From Palaemon carinicauda (taxonomy: Eukaryota; Arthropoda; Malacostraca; Decapoda; Palaemonidae), in assembly GCF_036898095.1 (NCBI RefSeq), contig NC_090739.1, positions 62,480,342 to 62,544,341 on the forward strand: a stretch of DNA of 64,000 nt, written 5' to 3'. The notes beneath the pieces are model-generated. The model was not told the DNA's origin and made no database searches. It was given only the letters and a program-made list of their open reading frames with translations. This document shows, piece by piece, positions 1 through 10,002 of this stretch (position 1 is the first letter of the stretch; the number at the start of each line of letters is the position of its first letter). The translations under genes and the position numbers were made by a program.

Positions 1-185
1 AATGGCGTGTTTTTGTTTCGTGAGAATTTCATCGCCACGACTTTAACAACAACATACTGTACTGAACTTTACAGTATTATACAGACTACTGTAATATGAT
101 AAAGTAAAATATTTGTAATCTATTTTATATGAAATGGGGCTATTTTTGTTTTGTTTAAAATTTACATTTACGTATGTAAAACAAC

Positions 186-188
<3 letters not shown>

Positions 189-219
<31 letters not shown>
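189..219. repeat. (CT)n microsatellite
   Basis: An uninterrupted CT dinucleotide run of about 15 units in AT-rich noncoding DNA. Confidence 0.97.
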
Positions 220-222
<3 letters not shown>

Positions 223-376
223 GATTGTTTTCCTGCTTTGCTACGTATGTATGATTTTATATAGATACGGTAAATAATATTTGTAATAACATATTTTATA
301 AAAGCTTTTCCTGTAATATCATTATTTATCACTTTCATCATGCGGGTTAAATTCCTTAGTTTGTTTACTGAGCGTA

Positions 377-412
377 CTTTATGACGCCGTCGTTTCAGGC
401 GGCGTCATAAAG
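377..412. repeat. 13-bp perfect inverted repeat (hairpin)
   Basis: CTTTATGACGCCG at 377-389 is the exact reverse complement of 400-412, with a 10-base loop. It is GC-rich compared with its surroundings. It lies inside the putative transposon end, so it may be an internal palindrome of that element rather than a host signal. Confidence 0.85.
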
Positions 413-869
413 AAAAAAATTTCATTTGGAAGTCATAAGAAAAATTAAGTAAAATATTAGTAATAACCAAATCAACATACTGTACTGAATAATCAATATA
501 ATTGATGCAAAAACTAACCTATAAACAGATGTGTAAATGCGTTTGTTTCTTCATTAGGATCAGAGATAAACGTAAACAAAACATTGGTTGCCATTTTTTA
601 TCGTGCTTTTTGGCGTGTTTAGGAAACGCATGATATAAAGTCGCCTTTAATATTTGTGCCTGTTTTAGTTTAGGGTACTGTATTACATGCATTAAGTGTT
701 CTGTACATTAAAGGGTAGTTTGTTAACAGTACTACGTACAAGGGAAGGTTTTAAAAGTCTGAATATACATGTTAAATAAATAGGTAAATATGGTGTTACT
801 ACTTCGCGGATTTTCACCTATCGCGGCCGCGTCTGGAACCTATCTACTGCGATAAACGAGGGTTCACTG

Positions 870-2484
870 TACTTCCACATCCCCATTCACTCAGATTCCC
901 AACCTTTTCTGAGATTTGTGTTCAACAATGTGGTGTACCAGTTTCGGGCCCTGTGCTTTGGCCTAAGTCCTGCTCCTCTCGTGTTTACGAGGCTTATGAG
1001 GAATGTGGCAAAATTCCTCCATTTATCGGGTATCCGAGCCTCCCTTTACTTGGACGACTGGCTTCTCAGAGCCTCGTCCAGTCATCGCTGTCTGAAGGAT
1101 CTCAATTGGACATTGGATCTGACCAAGGAATTGGGACTTTTGGTCAACATGGAAAAGTCACAGCTGATCCCATCCCAAACTATACTGTATTTAGGGATGG
1201 AGATTCGCAGTCCAGTTTTTCGGGCTTTTCCGTCTGCCCCCCCGAATAGATCAAGCCCTGCTCGTAATCCAAAGGATATTGAAGAGAGAACGATGCTCAG
1301 CCAGGAATTGGATGAGTCTAGTAGGAACTCTATCATCCCTGGAGCAGTTTGTCTCGCTAGGAAGGCTACACCTCCGACCTCTACAATTCCATCTAGCCTT
1401 TCACTGGAAAAAGGACAAGACGCTAGAGGCGGTCTCAATCCCGATTTCCGAAACAGTAAAGGCTTGCCTGAATTGGTGGAAAGACAATATCAGTCTAAGA
1501 GAGGGACTTCCCCTAGCAGTTCAGAAACCAAACCACGTTCTATTCTCAGACGCATCGGATTTGGGTTGGGGTGCGACACTGGACGGTCGGGAATGCTCAG
1601 GTCTGTGGACCTCAAGTCAGAGGAGCATGCACATCAACGGCAAGGAGCTTTTGGCAGTCCACCTGGCCTTGATGAGCTTCGAGAGTCTCCTTCGAGACAA
1701 AGTGGTGGAGATCAACTCGGACAACACCACAGCCTTGGCGTACATTTCCAAGCAAGGAGGCACCCACTCCCTGACACTGTACGAGATCGCAAGGGACCTG
1801 CTCATTTGGTCAAGAGATCGAGGCATCTCCCTGGTAACGAGGTTTATCCAGGGCAACTTGAACGTTCTAGCAGATTGCCTCAGTCGGAGGGGTCAGGTAA
1901 TTCCTACAGAATGGACCCTCCACAAGAACGTGTGCAAGAGGCTTTGGGCGACTTGGGGTCAACCCACCATAGACCTCTTTGCAACCTCGATAACCAAGAG
2001 GCTTCCAATCTATTGCTCTCCAGTCCCAGACCCAGCAGCAATACATATAGACGCCTTTCTCCTAGATTGGTCTCACCTAGACCTATATGCATTCCCACCA
2101 TTCAAGATTGTCAACAAGGTACTGCAGAAATTCGCCTCTCACGAAGGGACAAGGTTGACGTTAGTTGCTCCCCTCTGGCCCGCGAGAGAATGGTTCACCG
2201 AGGTACTTCGATGGCTGGTAGACTTTCCAAGAAGTCTTCCTCTAAGAGTAGACCTGTTACGTCAGCCCCACGTAAAGAAGGTACACCAAGGCCTCCACGC
2301 TCTTCGTCTGACTGCCTTCAGACTATCGAAAGACTCTCTAGAGCTAGAGGCTTTTCGAAGGAGGCAGCCAGTGCGATTGCAAGAGCGAGGAGAGCTTCTA
2401 CCATTAGAGTTTACTAATCGAAGTGGGAAATCTTCCGAGACTGGTGCAAGTCAGTATCTGTATCCTCGTCCAGTACCTCTGTAG
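870..2484 (+). pseudogene. DIRS reverse transcriptase / RNase H (broken)
   Basis: This would copy the element RNA into DNA. The frame opens with the YFHIPIH palm strand, then FGLSPAPLVFTRL, then the catalytic YLDDWLL (DD pair) and LGMEI. At about 1237-1250 a run of seven C's shifts the frame by one, and the reading continues from about 1250 to 2484. The RNase H part shows the four acidic positions: FSDASDLGWGA (Asp), INGKELLAVHLA (Glu), INSDNTTALAYI (Asp) and NVLADCLSR (Asp). It also has the downstream DLFATS and CSPVPDPAAIHIDAF blocks typical of DIRS. The fingers and the first catalytic Asp strand are missing because of the 5' truncation. Its 3' end overlaps the YR gene in another frame, as is common in DIRS elements. 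Confidence 0.88.
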
Positions 2485-3383
2485 CCCAAATCGCTGATTT
2501 TCTCTTATACCTGAGAAGAGTTCGCTCCCTTTCAGCTCCCATGATCAAGGGCTACAGGAGCATGTTGGCTTCGGTCTTCCGGCATAGAGGCTTAGATCTT
2601 TCCAACAATAAAGATCTACAAGATCTCCTTAGGTCTTTCGAGACCTCTAAGGAACGTCGTTTGGCTACTCCTGGATGGAACTTAGACGTGGTCCTAAGGT
2701 TCCTCATGTCAGACAGGTTTGAGCCTTTACATTCAGCCTCCCTGAAGGATCTCACTCTTAAGACTCTTTTCCTGGTGTGCTTGGCCTCGGCTAAAAGAGT
2801 CAGTGAGATTCATGCCTTCAGCAAGAACATCGGTTTTTCGTCAGAAAAAGCCACTTGTTCTCTTCAACTTGGTTTCCTGGCCAAGAATGAACTGCCTTCT
2901 CGTCCTTGGCCTAAATCTTTTGATATTCCTAGCTTATCAGAGATCGTAGGCAACGAACTAGAGAGAGCTTTATGCCCCGTTAGAGCTCTTAAGTTCTATT
3001 TAGCTCGTACTAAGCCTTTACGAGGTAAATCTGAAGCGTTATGGTGTTCGGTTAAGAAACCATCCTTACCTATGTCAAAGAATGCTTTGTCATATTTTAT
3101 CAGATTGTTAATACGAGAAGCTCATTCCCACTTGAGTGAGGAAGACCGATCTTTGCTTAAGGTTAAGACGCACAAGATTAGAGCTATAGCAACTTCCGTG
3201 GCCTTCAAGCAAAATAGATCTCTGCAAAGTATCATGGACACGACCTTTTGGAGAAGCAAGTCAGTGTTCGCGTCATTTTACTTGAAAGATGTCCAGACTC
3301 TTTACGAGGACTGCTACACACTGGGTCCATTCGTAGCAGCGAGTGCAGTAGTGGGTGAGGGTTCAACCACTACACTTCCCTAA
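2190..3383 (+). pseudogene. DIRS tyrosine recombinase (one stop codon)
   Basis: This is the integrase of the element, which would recombine a circular DNA intermediate into the genome. The likely start is the ATG at 2190 (next ATG at 2211), overlapping RT/RH. The SAM-like N-terminal half has ARARRASTIRVY, then an in-frame TAA at 2415, where sister copies have Gln (YQSKWE). The catalytic half has the first Arg in AKRVSEIHAF, the H-x-x-R box in THKIRAIA, the Trp in FWRSKSVF and the nucleophile Tyr in SFYLKD. It ends in a TLGPFVAASAVVGEG tail shared with copies 2, 3 and 5. The stop is the only obvious lesion. Confidence 0.9.
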
Positions 3384-3782
3384 TTCCAATATCCTTTTAA
3401 TCTGTCTCTTGAAATGTTTTTAATATTGTTTTATGGGTTGTTCGGAAGGCTAAGAAGCCTTTCGCATCCTGGTTGATTTGGCGGGTGGTCAAAGTCATTT
3501 CTTGAGAGCGCCCAGATTAGGGGTTTGATGAGGTCCTGTTGTATGGGTTGCAGCCCTTGATACTTCAGCTCCTGGGAGTCTGTCAGCATCCTAAGAGGAT
3601 CGCTGGGCTCCGTGAGGAAGACAGACTTACAAGGCAGAGTAATCGTCTAAGTCAACTTCCTCACCAGGTACCTATATATTTTGGTTTTGTTATATTGATA
3701 ACGGTCAAAATGAAAAAACTCTTAGCTTATACGCTGTAAACTTTATTAACTCTGGTCTCTACCCACCGCCTTGGGTGTGAAT

Positions 3783-4125
3783 CAGCTATTATATATTCAC
3801 CGGCTAAGTTAAATATTTAAAAATGATATTTTAATTATAAAATAAATTTTTGAATATACTTACCCGGTGAATATATAAATTAAATGACCCTCCCTTCCTC
3901 CCCAATAGAGACGCAGCGGGACGAGAAGAATTGAAGGGTTTGTTTACATACAAGAGTGGTATCTGGCCGACAGTTGGCGCTGGTGGGCACACCCGCAACC
4001 TTCATAGCGATCGCTCGCGAGTTTTTTTAGTGTGTTTTCTGTCGAGCCGCAGAGTTGCAGCTATTATATATTCACCGGGTAAGTATATTCAAAAATTTAT
4101 TTTATAATTAAAATATCATTTTATG
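3783..4125 (+). repeat. DIRS internal complementary region and 3' ITR, copy 1
   Basis: The segment around 3783-3880 reads CACCGGCTAAGTTAAATATT, then an AT-rich stretch, then TACTTACCCGGTGAATATA. It is the joined mirror of the two element ends, that is, the ICR. It is followed by a ~240-bp ITR containing GAGCGATCGC-like, CGCCAACTG-like and GACAGAAA-like blocks. The ITR ends in TTCACCGGGTAAGTATATTC, which is the inverse of the ICR half. The same arrangement is present in copies 2 to 5. Confidence 0.85.
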
Positions 4126-5028
4126 ACATCCTTGAATGCCTTGCTGAGAAATCTGGTACAGTATGTATATTTTCTTTGGAAATTTGAATGCTTAACTTGG
4201 TGCAGTTTGGTGGCAAGATACTAATTTTGAATTGTAAGGAATATTTGCTCTTATGACTTCCTTTGTTATTAGGTAATATAATCAGACCATTGAGCCAAGA
4301 ATGGCGTTATTGCACTTTGTTCATCTGAATATCTAATAAGTAAAGACACTGAAACTTAGGTTTTGTATAAGGTATTGCCAGTGAAATTGTATCAATATTT
4401 TAGTTATTTTGGGGCTGCTTAGTACGGTATACAGCATATGGTAGCCTTCTTTGTTGTCTTTTTTTTTATCATACTAAAGTTTACATAGAGAAAATGTTTT
4501 CATTCAAAGAAACGTGAGCTGATTTTTGGAACAAGCATAATTTAAAAAAAAAATTCATAATGGAAATTATTTCAAAATGGCTGTGCAATGATATAAAGTA
4601 TTTGCCTCAATGTAGCTGTAGAAACAGAAAATGTGAAATGTTACTTTTTCTCAAAAAATATGGAAACAATGAAACTAAAGACTTAATTGTTTAAAATATT
4701 TTACTGTACTGTAATTTCCCAATATTCTCTTGCACAAAGAAGTAATAATATAAGGATTTTTTTTTGCCAGATTTAGAATTTTTTTTTTTTTTATTAAAAG
4801 TGTATGAGATTTTTCACTAAGTTTCTTCTGTAGATGGGTTATTTGTATTGAATGGATATTTTCTCACAATTAATTTAGGACCTTGGGAATGAGAGAATAT
4901 GTGGATTTGAACTATAGTTCTATGTTTTTTAAATACTTTATTAAATTCTCTTGGTAAGGATTTGTAAAGTACAATACTGCGTTTAACATTTATTTGCATC
5001 ATCTGTATTTCTGCTGCAATTTCATCAG
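4126..5028. other. AT-rich noncoding DNA, probable PNKP intron
   Basis: I see no coding exon, RNA gene or clear repeat here apart from short A/T homopolymers. It ends at the polypyrimidine-CAG acceptor (4981-5028) of the first visible PNKP exon. The exons for the FHA-like N-terminus and the catalytic DxDGT phosphatase motif are not here and must lie further left. Confidence 0.6.
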
Positions 5029-5191
5029 GCAAATGGTGGTGTTGATATCGACATTCAAAATAGCATATATGTGGGTGATGCAGCAGGAAGACCTGCTGAA
5101 GGGAAGAAGAAGAAAGATTTTTCCAGCAGTGATCGTTTATTTGCTTTGAACATTGGTATTTCCTTTTTTACACCTGAAGAGCATTTCCTAG
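5029..5191 (+). CDS. PNKP: Polynucleotide kinase 3'-phosphatase, exon a (end of phosphatase domain)
   Basis: PNKP repairs DNA ends by removing 3'-phosphate and adding 5'-phosphate in single- and double-strand break repair in the nucleus. The exon follows a TTTCATCAG acceptor and starts in phase 0. It encodes [20 protein letters not shown], then a basic [16 protein letters not shown] stretch and [17 protein letters not shown] is the last HAD-phosphatase motif of PNKP, and DRLFALN plus TPEE are conserved spacers between the two enzymatic domains. The donor is G|GTAAAT at 5192, leaving phase 1. The six visible exons splice to 747 nt (248 codons plus stop), roughly the C-terminal half of an animal PNKP of about 520 residues. 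Confidence 0.93.
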
Positions 5192-5299
5192 GTAAATATT
5201 TTTGTAATTGCAAACCGTGTTGTTTTATGCTTCTTATTGGTGTTGGGTTTGGTTTCTAAGGGTAGTGTTCATGGCCCATTACTTTTCATGTAATATACT

Positions 5300-6120
5300 T
5301 GTGAGGTTTGGCCTGTAAAACAAGCTTGTTGCATATGCAGATAATGTAACTCTGCATCAATTCCCTCTCCTGAATGTAGAATTATGACTGTTGAATCTCT
5401 TGATAAAGATCTAGCTAAAATTGTTGCATGGTGCTAATTATAGGGATGAAGCTGAACCCTAGCAAAACTGTATGCTTGTAAGTACTGTAGGTTAAGGACA
5501 GTGGCTTCTCAACATCCAGATCTTTTTATTGACAATGTCTCTTCGATTATATTCAACGAATTTAAAATTCTAGTTGTGATTCTTGATTGTAAATATACTT
5601 TTTAGAAACACGGTTTGTTTCTTTCTTCTGAAATTGCACAAAAAAATAAGTTGATAAAATCTATTAAGACTTTTGGTGATCAGTCTATCCCGAGGCAATG
5701 TTTTAATTCTTTTATTCTACCATGTTTTCAGTATTGTTCTTCTGTCTAGTCTTCAGCTGCTGACTCTCATCATAATTTATTGGACAAAAACTTGCTGTTT
5801 ATTACATTTATTATTCATTCATTATCTAGATATTAATCTTTGCCAGCATTGTTCAGTTAGTTCTTTGTACGTGTTGTATGATATTTTCCATAATTCTGAC
5901 CATCGTTTGCATTAAGATCTTTCCAAACTGTATCATTCCGCATGCAGTACTAGTTATGCACTTAATTGTAATAGTCTTGCCTTTTCAATCATAAAGCTCA
6001 ATACTGCACATTATTCTAGCAGTTCTATTCCAGTTGTGACTAGATTTTGGAATGATTTTCCTACTGATTAGAATAATTTTCTTATATTCTTGTATATACT
6101 GGTTTGTTTATTTCTCTGCG
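5300..6120 (+). mobile_element. LINE (non-LTR retrotransposon) RT C-terminal fragment, decayed
   Basis: This lies in the PNKP intron, same strand. Reading across frames gives an RT palm motif V-A-Y-A-D-N (5331-5348; the expected YADD has Asp to Asn). It then gives ESLDKDLAKIVAWC, GMKLNPSKT and FIDNVS, followed by the FNSFILPCFQYCSSV-like thumb and SSLYVLYDIFHNSDHRLH. The C-terminal block LAFSIIKLNTAHYSSSSIP precedes a WN-D-P motif. Many stops and frameshifts make it a pseudogene. An ATAATAATAAT-like tail follows near 6180-6200. The same C-terminal block recurs at 22.4 and 59.4 kb. The order of motifs fits a jockey/CR1-like element. Confidence 0.7.
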
Positions 6121-6305
6121 GTATTTATGTACAGCACTGTGCTGCTTTCCCTGTTAGAACTCTTGACACTGTCATAATTATAATGATAATAATAATGCTT
6201 TGTAAATTTAAATTTCTGGCATATAATCAAAAGTAGATTATGAAAAATACTGTTTTTTTTTTTTTATTTTGTGCATCAAATTATATAATCTTCCCTTTAA
6301 TTCAG

Positions 6306-6415
6306 GCGTGAAAACACAGAAGTTCAACATGCCCGAGTTTGATCCTCGTAATGTGAATGATTCACTGCCCTTGTTTGATCCTCCTTCCACCAAAGTGCCA
6401 AAACATAAAGTGGAG
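6306..6415 (+). CDS. PNKP: PNKP exon b (linker between phosphatase and kinase)
   Basis: The acceptor is TTAATTCAG and the donor GAG|GTAAG at 6416. The split Gly codon is completed (G|GC). The exon encodes VKTQKFNMPEFDPRNVNDSL and onward to KHKVE, ending in phase 0. The PEFDPR motif corresponds to the linker that precedes the kinase P-loop in animal PNKP. The sequence is short but fully open and in register with both neighbours. Confidence 0.9.
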
Positions 6416-6925
6416 GTAAGATTTCAATTACTTTTCTTTTTCAAATTCTGATTTGTTGAGTGATTTGAGGATTCAGTAAATCTATACTATGAAGAAACAA
6501 TCAATAAATTATTGAGAGAGTGATTACTGTGCATGGTATATATTTGGTACATTACTAAGAATTTTAGGGTGTTTTTATTAGAAGTTAGAGGAGGCAAATC
6601 TCTTAACCATCTTTTGTCAGGTCCATGTACTTGCTTTTTTAAATTTTTTTATCAGGTTTAGCATGTCTGCTGAGGAAAATAAATTATATTTTATAGCCTT
6701 AAGGAAAAGGGTACAGTTTACCCAAAAGAATATGATCCATATTGACTGTAATGAAGTGTGTTCTTTACATCAGTAATTGCATTGGTGGTGAATGATATCC
6801 AGTACATTTAGTGTGTAAAAGTTTTAACAAGAAACAAGATTGCTTTTTTTTTAATAACCATTTGAAGTTTGGCTATAGCATCAGGAAAAGAACTAAAATA
6901 TATTTTTAATTATTTTTTTCATCAG

Positions 6926-7069
6926 GTTATAGTATTTGTTGGGTATCCTGGGAGTGGCAAGAGCTTTTTAGCATCAACGCACTTTGCTGGTTTAGGATAT
7001 GTTCAAGCTAATCGTGATACTATTGGCTCATGGCAGAAATGCATCAGCATCATGGAAAAGTCTGTACAG
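6926..7069 (+). CDS. PNKP: PNKP exon c (kinase P-loop)
   Basis: This 48-codon, phase 0-0 exon follows a TTTTTTTCATCAG acceptor. It encodes VIVFVGYPGSGKSF, the Walker A loop (GxxGxGKS) that binds ATP for 5'-OH phosphorylation. GYVQANRDTIGSWQKC follows; the NRDT-GSW stretch is diagnostic for the PNKP kinase. The exon ends CAG|GTAATA. Confidence 0.95.
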
Positions 7070-9044
7070 GTAATATTTTTCTTTAGTGTAGTGGTACTGT
7101 ATTAGTACAGTACCATGTTGGTGATGACTTTCATTACACCGCCGGCTATATATGTTGTCTTATACGACAATAACACTGTACTGTATGTAAAAATGTCAAG
7201 GTTATTGATTTTACATCAGTACTAAAGTTAGGGTTGTTAATTCAACGGCAATTCTGTTGTAGAGGTAAAGTTGTTGATTTGAATTAATATAATTAAATTA
7301 GGATTATTTATTTAATATATTTATTAAATTATTATTTTTATTTATTGATGTAACAACAATCCTGTATAACACAAATCACAAAAGAGTAACAAACTGTTTG
7401 ATTTTAACTGGGCTTTTAAATATTGTGTTGTATTATTTCTATGAAACTCTACTGATGTTCATATTGCTTCTTCTCCAGAAGCCTGGTTTAATTGACACTT
7501 ACCGGTAAAAAATCTTAAATTTTTCCATTTTCTTTTGCTTCAACATATTCATGCCATTGACAAAGGAATAGAGCCATCTAGCAATAATTGGTAGCAAGCC
7601 AGGTTGCAGTATTAGGTTGAATAGTTTTCAGTTTACTCAGTCGACTGGTGACAATCGTTACATGCTGCATGTGGAGATGTCTTTCCCTGGTTTAGTTTAC
7701 AATTATTTTCTGGAATGTACTCAGGAATTATTTTTGGGAGATCATGTTCCACATTCCGTTTTTATTTTGTGTTGGGGGCAATTCTATGATTTAAATAATC
7801 CTTATGAAGAGTGCATTTCACTCTCAGTACCATTAATGCGATGATGGAGATGATATTGACACAATTCCACCTTAAGATACTAAAGTAAGCGTGTTTAAAC
7901 TATCATTTTAATCTGGGAAATAGCATTTCATATCATTAACACTTTAACATTTTATGTTATTGTAGAAGTTTCAGCCTAGTCATTAGGTTATATCACGTGA
8001 TCACTCTGGATGACAATGCGTTTTTGTTGGCTTACAAGCTCGGTCACTAGTTCTTCATGGGTTTACTTTACTATGATAATTTCTTACTCATGTTTTTATT
8101 ACCTTTACAAATCTAGTTGTAAATAAGACATAAACAGTATATTAGATTCTCTGTATTTGCATTTCCATAAATATAGTCAGTGTATATGGAGGAGCCTATA
8201 GGTCTACCTACTGAGTCGTCAGCAACCATTGCATGGCTCTGCCTGGTCCTAGCATTGCCCTGTTAGCGAGAGCATTGTCACTGTCCCTTGTTTCTGCCAT
8301 TCATGATAGGCACTTAAACCTTCTGAAATGCCTTCTTATTCTCTACTTGGTAACTGGTGTCTATGAATAAATTCAGATCAAAACGTCCATATATCCCAAC
8401 TCTTAGTAAAGTAAGTGTTTTTAAATATGTTTTAGATTTAGGAAATGGCATTTCTTATTGTAGATCCTCTGAGAGTTTTGTCAGTGGTGTGGTATTAGCT
8501 CAGCGGTAGGTTATATCAGTTGTTCACTGGATAAACGGGCATTTTGGATCACCTACAAGTTTGGCCTCACGGGTTTACTTTAGTGTAATAATTTCTTTCG
8601 TTCAAGTTTTTATTACCATGTGAGTCTGGTTGTTAAAGACTTAAAACACTATATTGGGTTTTTTGTATTTAGTTAAGAATTATAGTTATTTTTCTAATTA
8701 ATTTCATGAATAATCCTTGGCCATTACATGTGCACAACACTAATTTTTCAGTTGTAAACAAGCTCAATAGTTAGGACTTAGCGCGTTAGAAAGCATACGA
8801 TAAACTAACTTATCACGATATTTTGGTAGGTTCTGATTCAATATTTTCATCAAAATTTTCAGAGACAGCTATTTCTCAACTATACAGAATATTCCTCTCG
8901 ATTCCTTAATTTTGTGGTGTATGAGACCAATAACTTCTTTTGGGCTAGCTCAGAAATAAACTTAGCTTTAGATTAAGAGTAATATTTCAGGTATCATTTT
9001 ACTTTATTTTCAGATTGATATTGCAGGCCAAACCAACTCAGTTA
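7070..9044. other. PNKP intron with decayed repeats
   Basis: No exons are seen. About 7436-7510 matches the segment at 53905-53975 (a block with GTTCATATTGCTTCTTC) and looks like a solo fragment of an old DIRS terminal repeat. About 7880-8170 and 8400-8670 are diverged copies of each other, sharing GGTTATATCA, GGGTTTACTTTA and TTTTTATTACC blocks. The second contains TAGCTCAGCGGTAGG, which resembles a tRNA A box, but no convincing B box or cloverleaf follows. Confidence 0.5.
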
Positions 9045-9192
9045 CATTCCTATCCTTCAAGATTCAGAGTAACATTTCAGACCCAGTTTCACTCCTATCC
9101 TTTAAGATTCAGAGTAACATTTCAGACCCAGTTTCACTCCTATCCTTTAAGATTCAGAGTAACATTTCAGACCCAGTTTCACTCCTATCCTA
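9045..9192. repeat. 45-bp minisatellite, about 3.3 copies
   Basis: GATTCAGAGTAACATTTCAG begins copies at 9061, 9106 and 9151, an exact 45-base period with very little divergence. The period is a multiple of three and the strand stays open (RFRVTFQTQFHSYP repeats). It sits just before decayed DIRS recombinase sequence, so it may have arisen inside that coding region. I do not consider it a gene. Confidence 0.9.
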
Positions 9193-9364
9193 AATGCTCA
9201 AGTGATAACTAGGGAGTAATCTACACAATTCAGTAACGGCCAGAGCTCTGTTAGCTTTAGAGTTGGCTAAACACATAAGCGAATTACAAGCATTATCGAT
9301 CTAGTAGACTAGGGAACACAATATGATCTAGTCTCTTTGACCTTCCTTCATGGCCAAAAAGGAC

Positions 9365-9960
9365 TTTAAGATTAAGTCTGCCTCAGTTATTTTTCACATC
9401 CCGTCACTAACACTGGATGAAGAAAGTTCAGTAGAAAATAGTTCTCTTTGTCCAGTAAGAAATGCACAATTGTATTTAGACAAACTAAAGGTAGTAGAGG
9501 TAGTGGGCTGAGCATCCCTAATTACCCTCGAAACAAAATGTTCTGGCATTCCTTGTTAAAAACTCAGTCACAGGCACACAAGGAATTTTTTGTAGATTCC
9601 TGTCTGAACATTTTTTAGCAGTATCTCAATGGTGTACCAAGTCGTTCTCAAAAAGTTATCTTGAAAAGGCAATCTACAGTACAGGACTGTATTTTTGATA
9701 ACAGCAATCTGGAACTACCAAAGTAACCTAGACCAGGGCATTAACCCTTAACTTCATTGCATTACTTTTACTGAAATTTATCCCTTTCTTTCAGTTATTC
9801 CCCACCTCCATTAGTGTATGGGAATCAGCAATATGAACATCAGGGGAGATTTTATAATGAATAGAATTTTGGTAATACAATTTCTTTTTCTATATTCACC
9901 CGCTGTTCATATACATGCCCACCTCCCCCTCTATCAAGAGGAGCGATAATGTCAACCTAG
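9365..9960 (+). pseudogene. Decayed DIRS tyrosine recombinase 3' part and terminal repeat
   Basis: Around 9411-9489 the + strand reads LDEESSVENSSLCPVRNAQL, then YLDKLK. This matches the conserved LCPVRALKFYLARTK block of the intact YR copies. Later stretches (AHKEFF; IFDNSNLE) are suggestive only. At 9780-9960 a terminal-repeat-like block (CCCACCTCCATTAGTG, CAGCAATATGAACATCA, ATATTCACCCGCTG) follows, comparable to those at 15.1 and 18.7 kb. Frames are broken throughout. The identification rests mainly on the LCPVR block and the ITR-like tail. Confidence 0.5.
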
Positions 9961-10002
9961 GCTACCTATAACTTATCACAAGAGGTTACTTTTCTTGTAT
10001 AA

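Larger units (their letters stand above)
1..869. mobile_element. Probable 3' end of a pogo/Tigger-like DNA transposon
   Basis: There is no coding sequence here. The last ~70 bases (800-869) are GC-rich and end in CGAGGGTTCACTG followed by TA. This is the form of a mariner/pogo superfamily terminal inverted repeat next to its TA target. The sequence switches directly at the TA into DIRS reverse-transcriptase coding sequence (TAC TTC CAC, Tyr-Phe-His). The simplest reading is that a TA-targeting element inserted into the DIRS copy, with its other end and the 5' half of that DIRS beyond the left edge. The family assignment is from memory of similar ends, and the matching left terminus is not visible. 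Confidence 0.45.
870..4125 (+). mobile_element. DIRS-type retrotransposon, copy 1 (5'-truncated)
   Basis: This is a tyrosine-recombinase retrotransposon of the DIRS order in + orientation. It starts abruptly inside the RT palm (YFHIPIH motif), runs through RT and RNase H, overlaps the YR gene, and ends in an internal complementary region (about 3783-3880) and a 3' inverted terminal repeat (to about 4125). The 5' ITR, gag and first half of RT are missing. The copy is dead: one frameshift lies in RT/RH and one stop in YR. Copy 3 (37425-43795) has nearly the same ITR sequence, so the two are one family. It lies upstream of the first visible PNKP exon, in the same orientation, probably in a PNKP intron. 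Confidence 0.9.

Noticed and set aside
4817..5032. - strand ORF of 71 codons over the first PNKP exon boundary
   Set aside because: Antisense to the PNKP intron/exon junction, with no recognisable domain and a composition like intronic DNA.
8480..8560. tRNA-like A box (TAGCTCAGCGGTAGG)
   Set aside because: No B box or cloverleaf can be built downstream, and the block sits in a diverged duplicated repeat; at most a trace of a tRNA-derived SINE.
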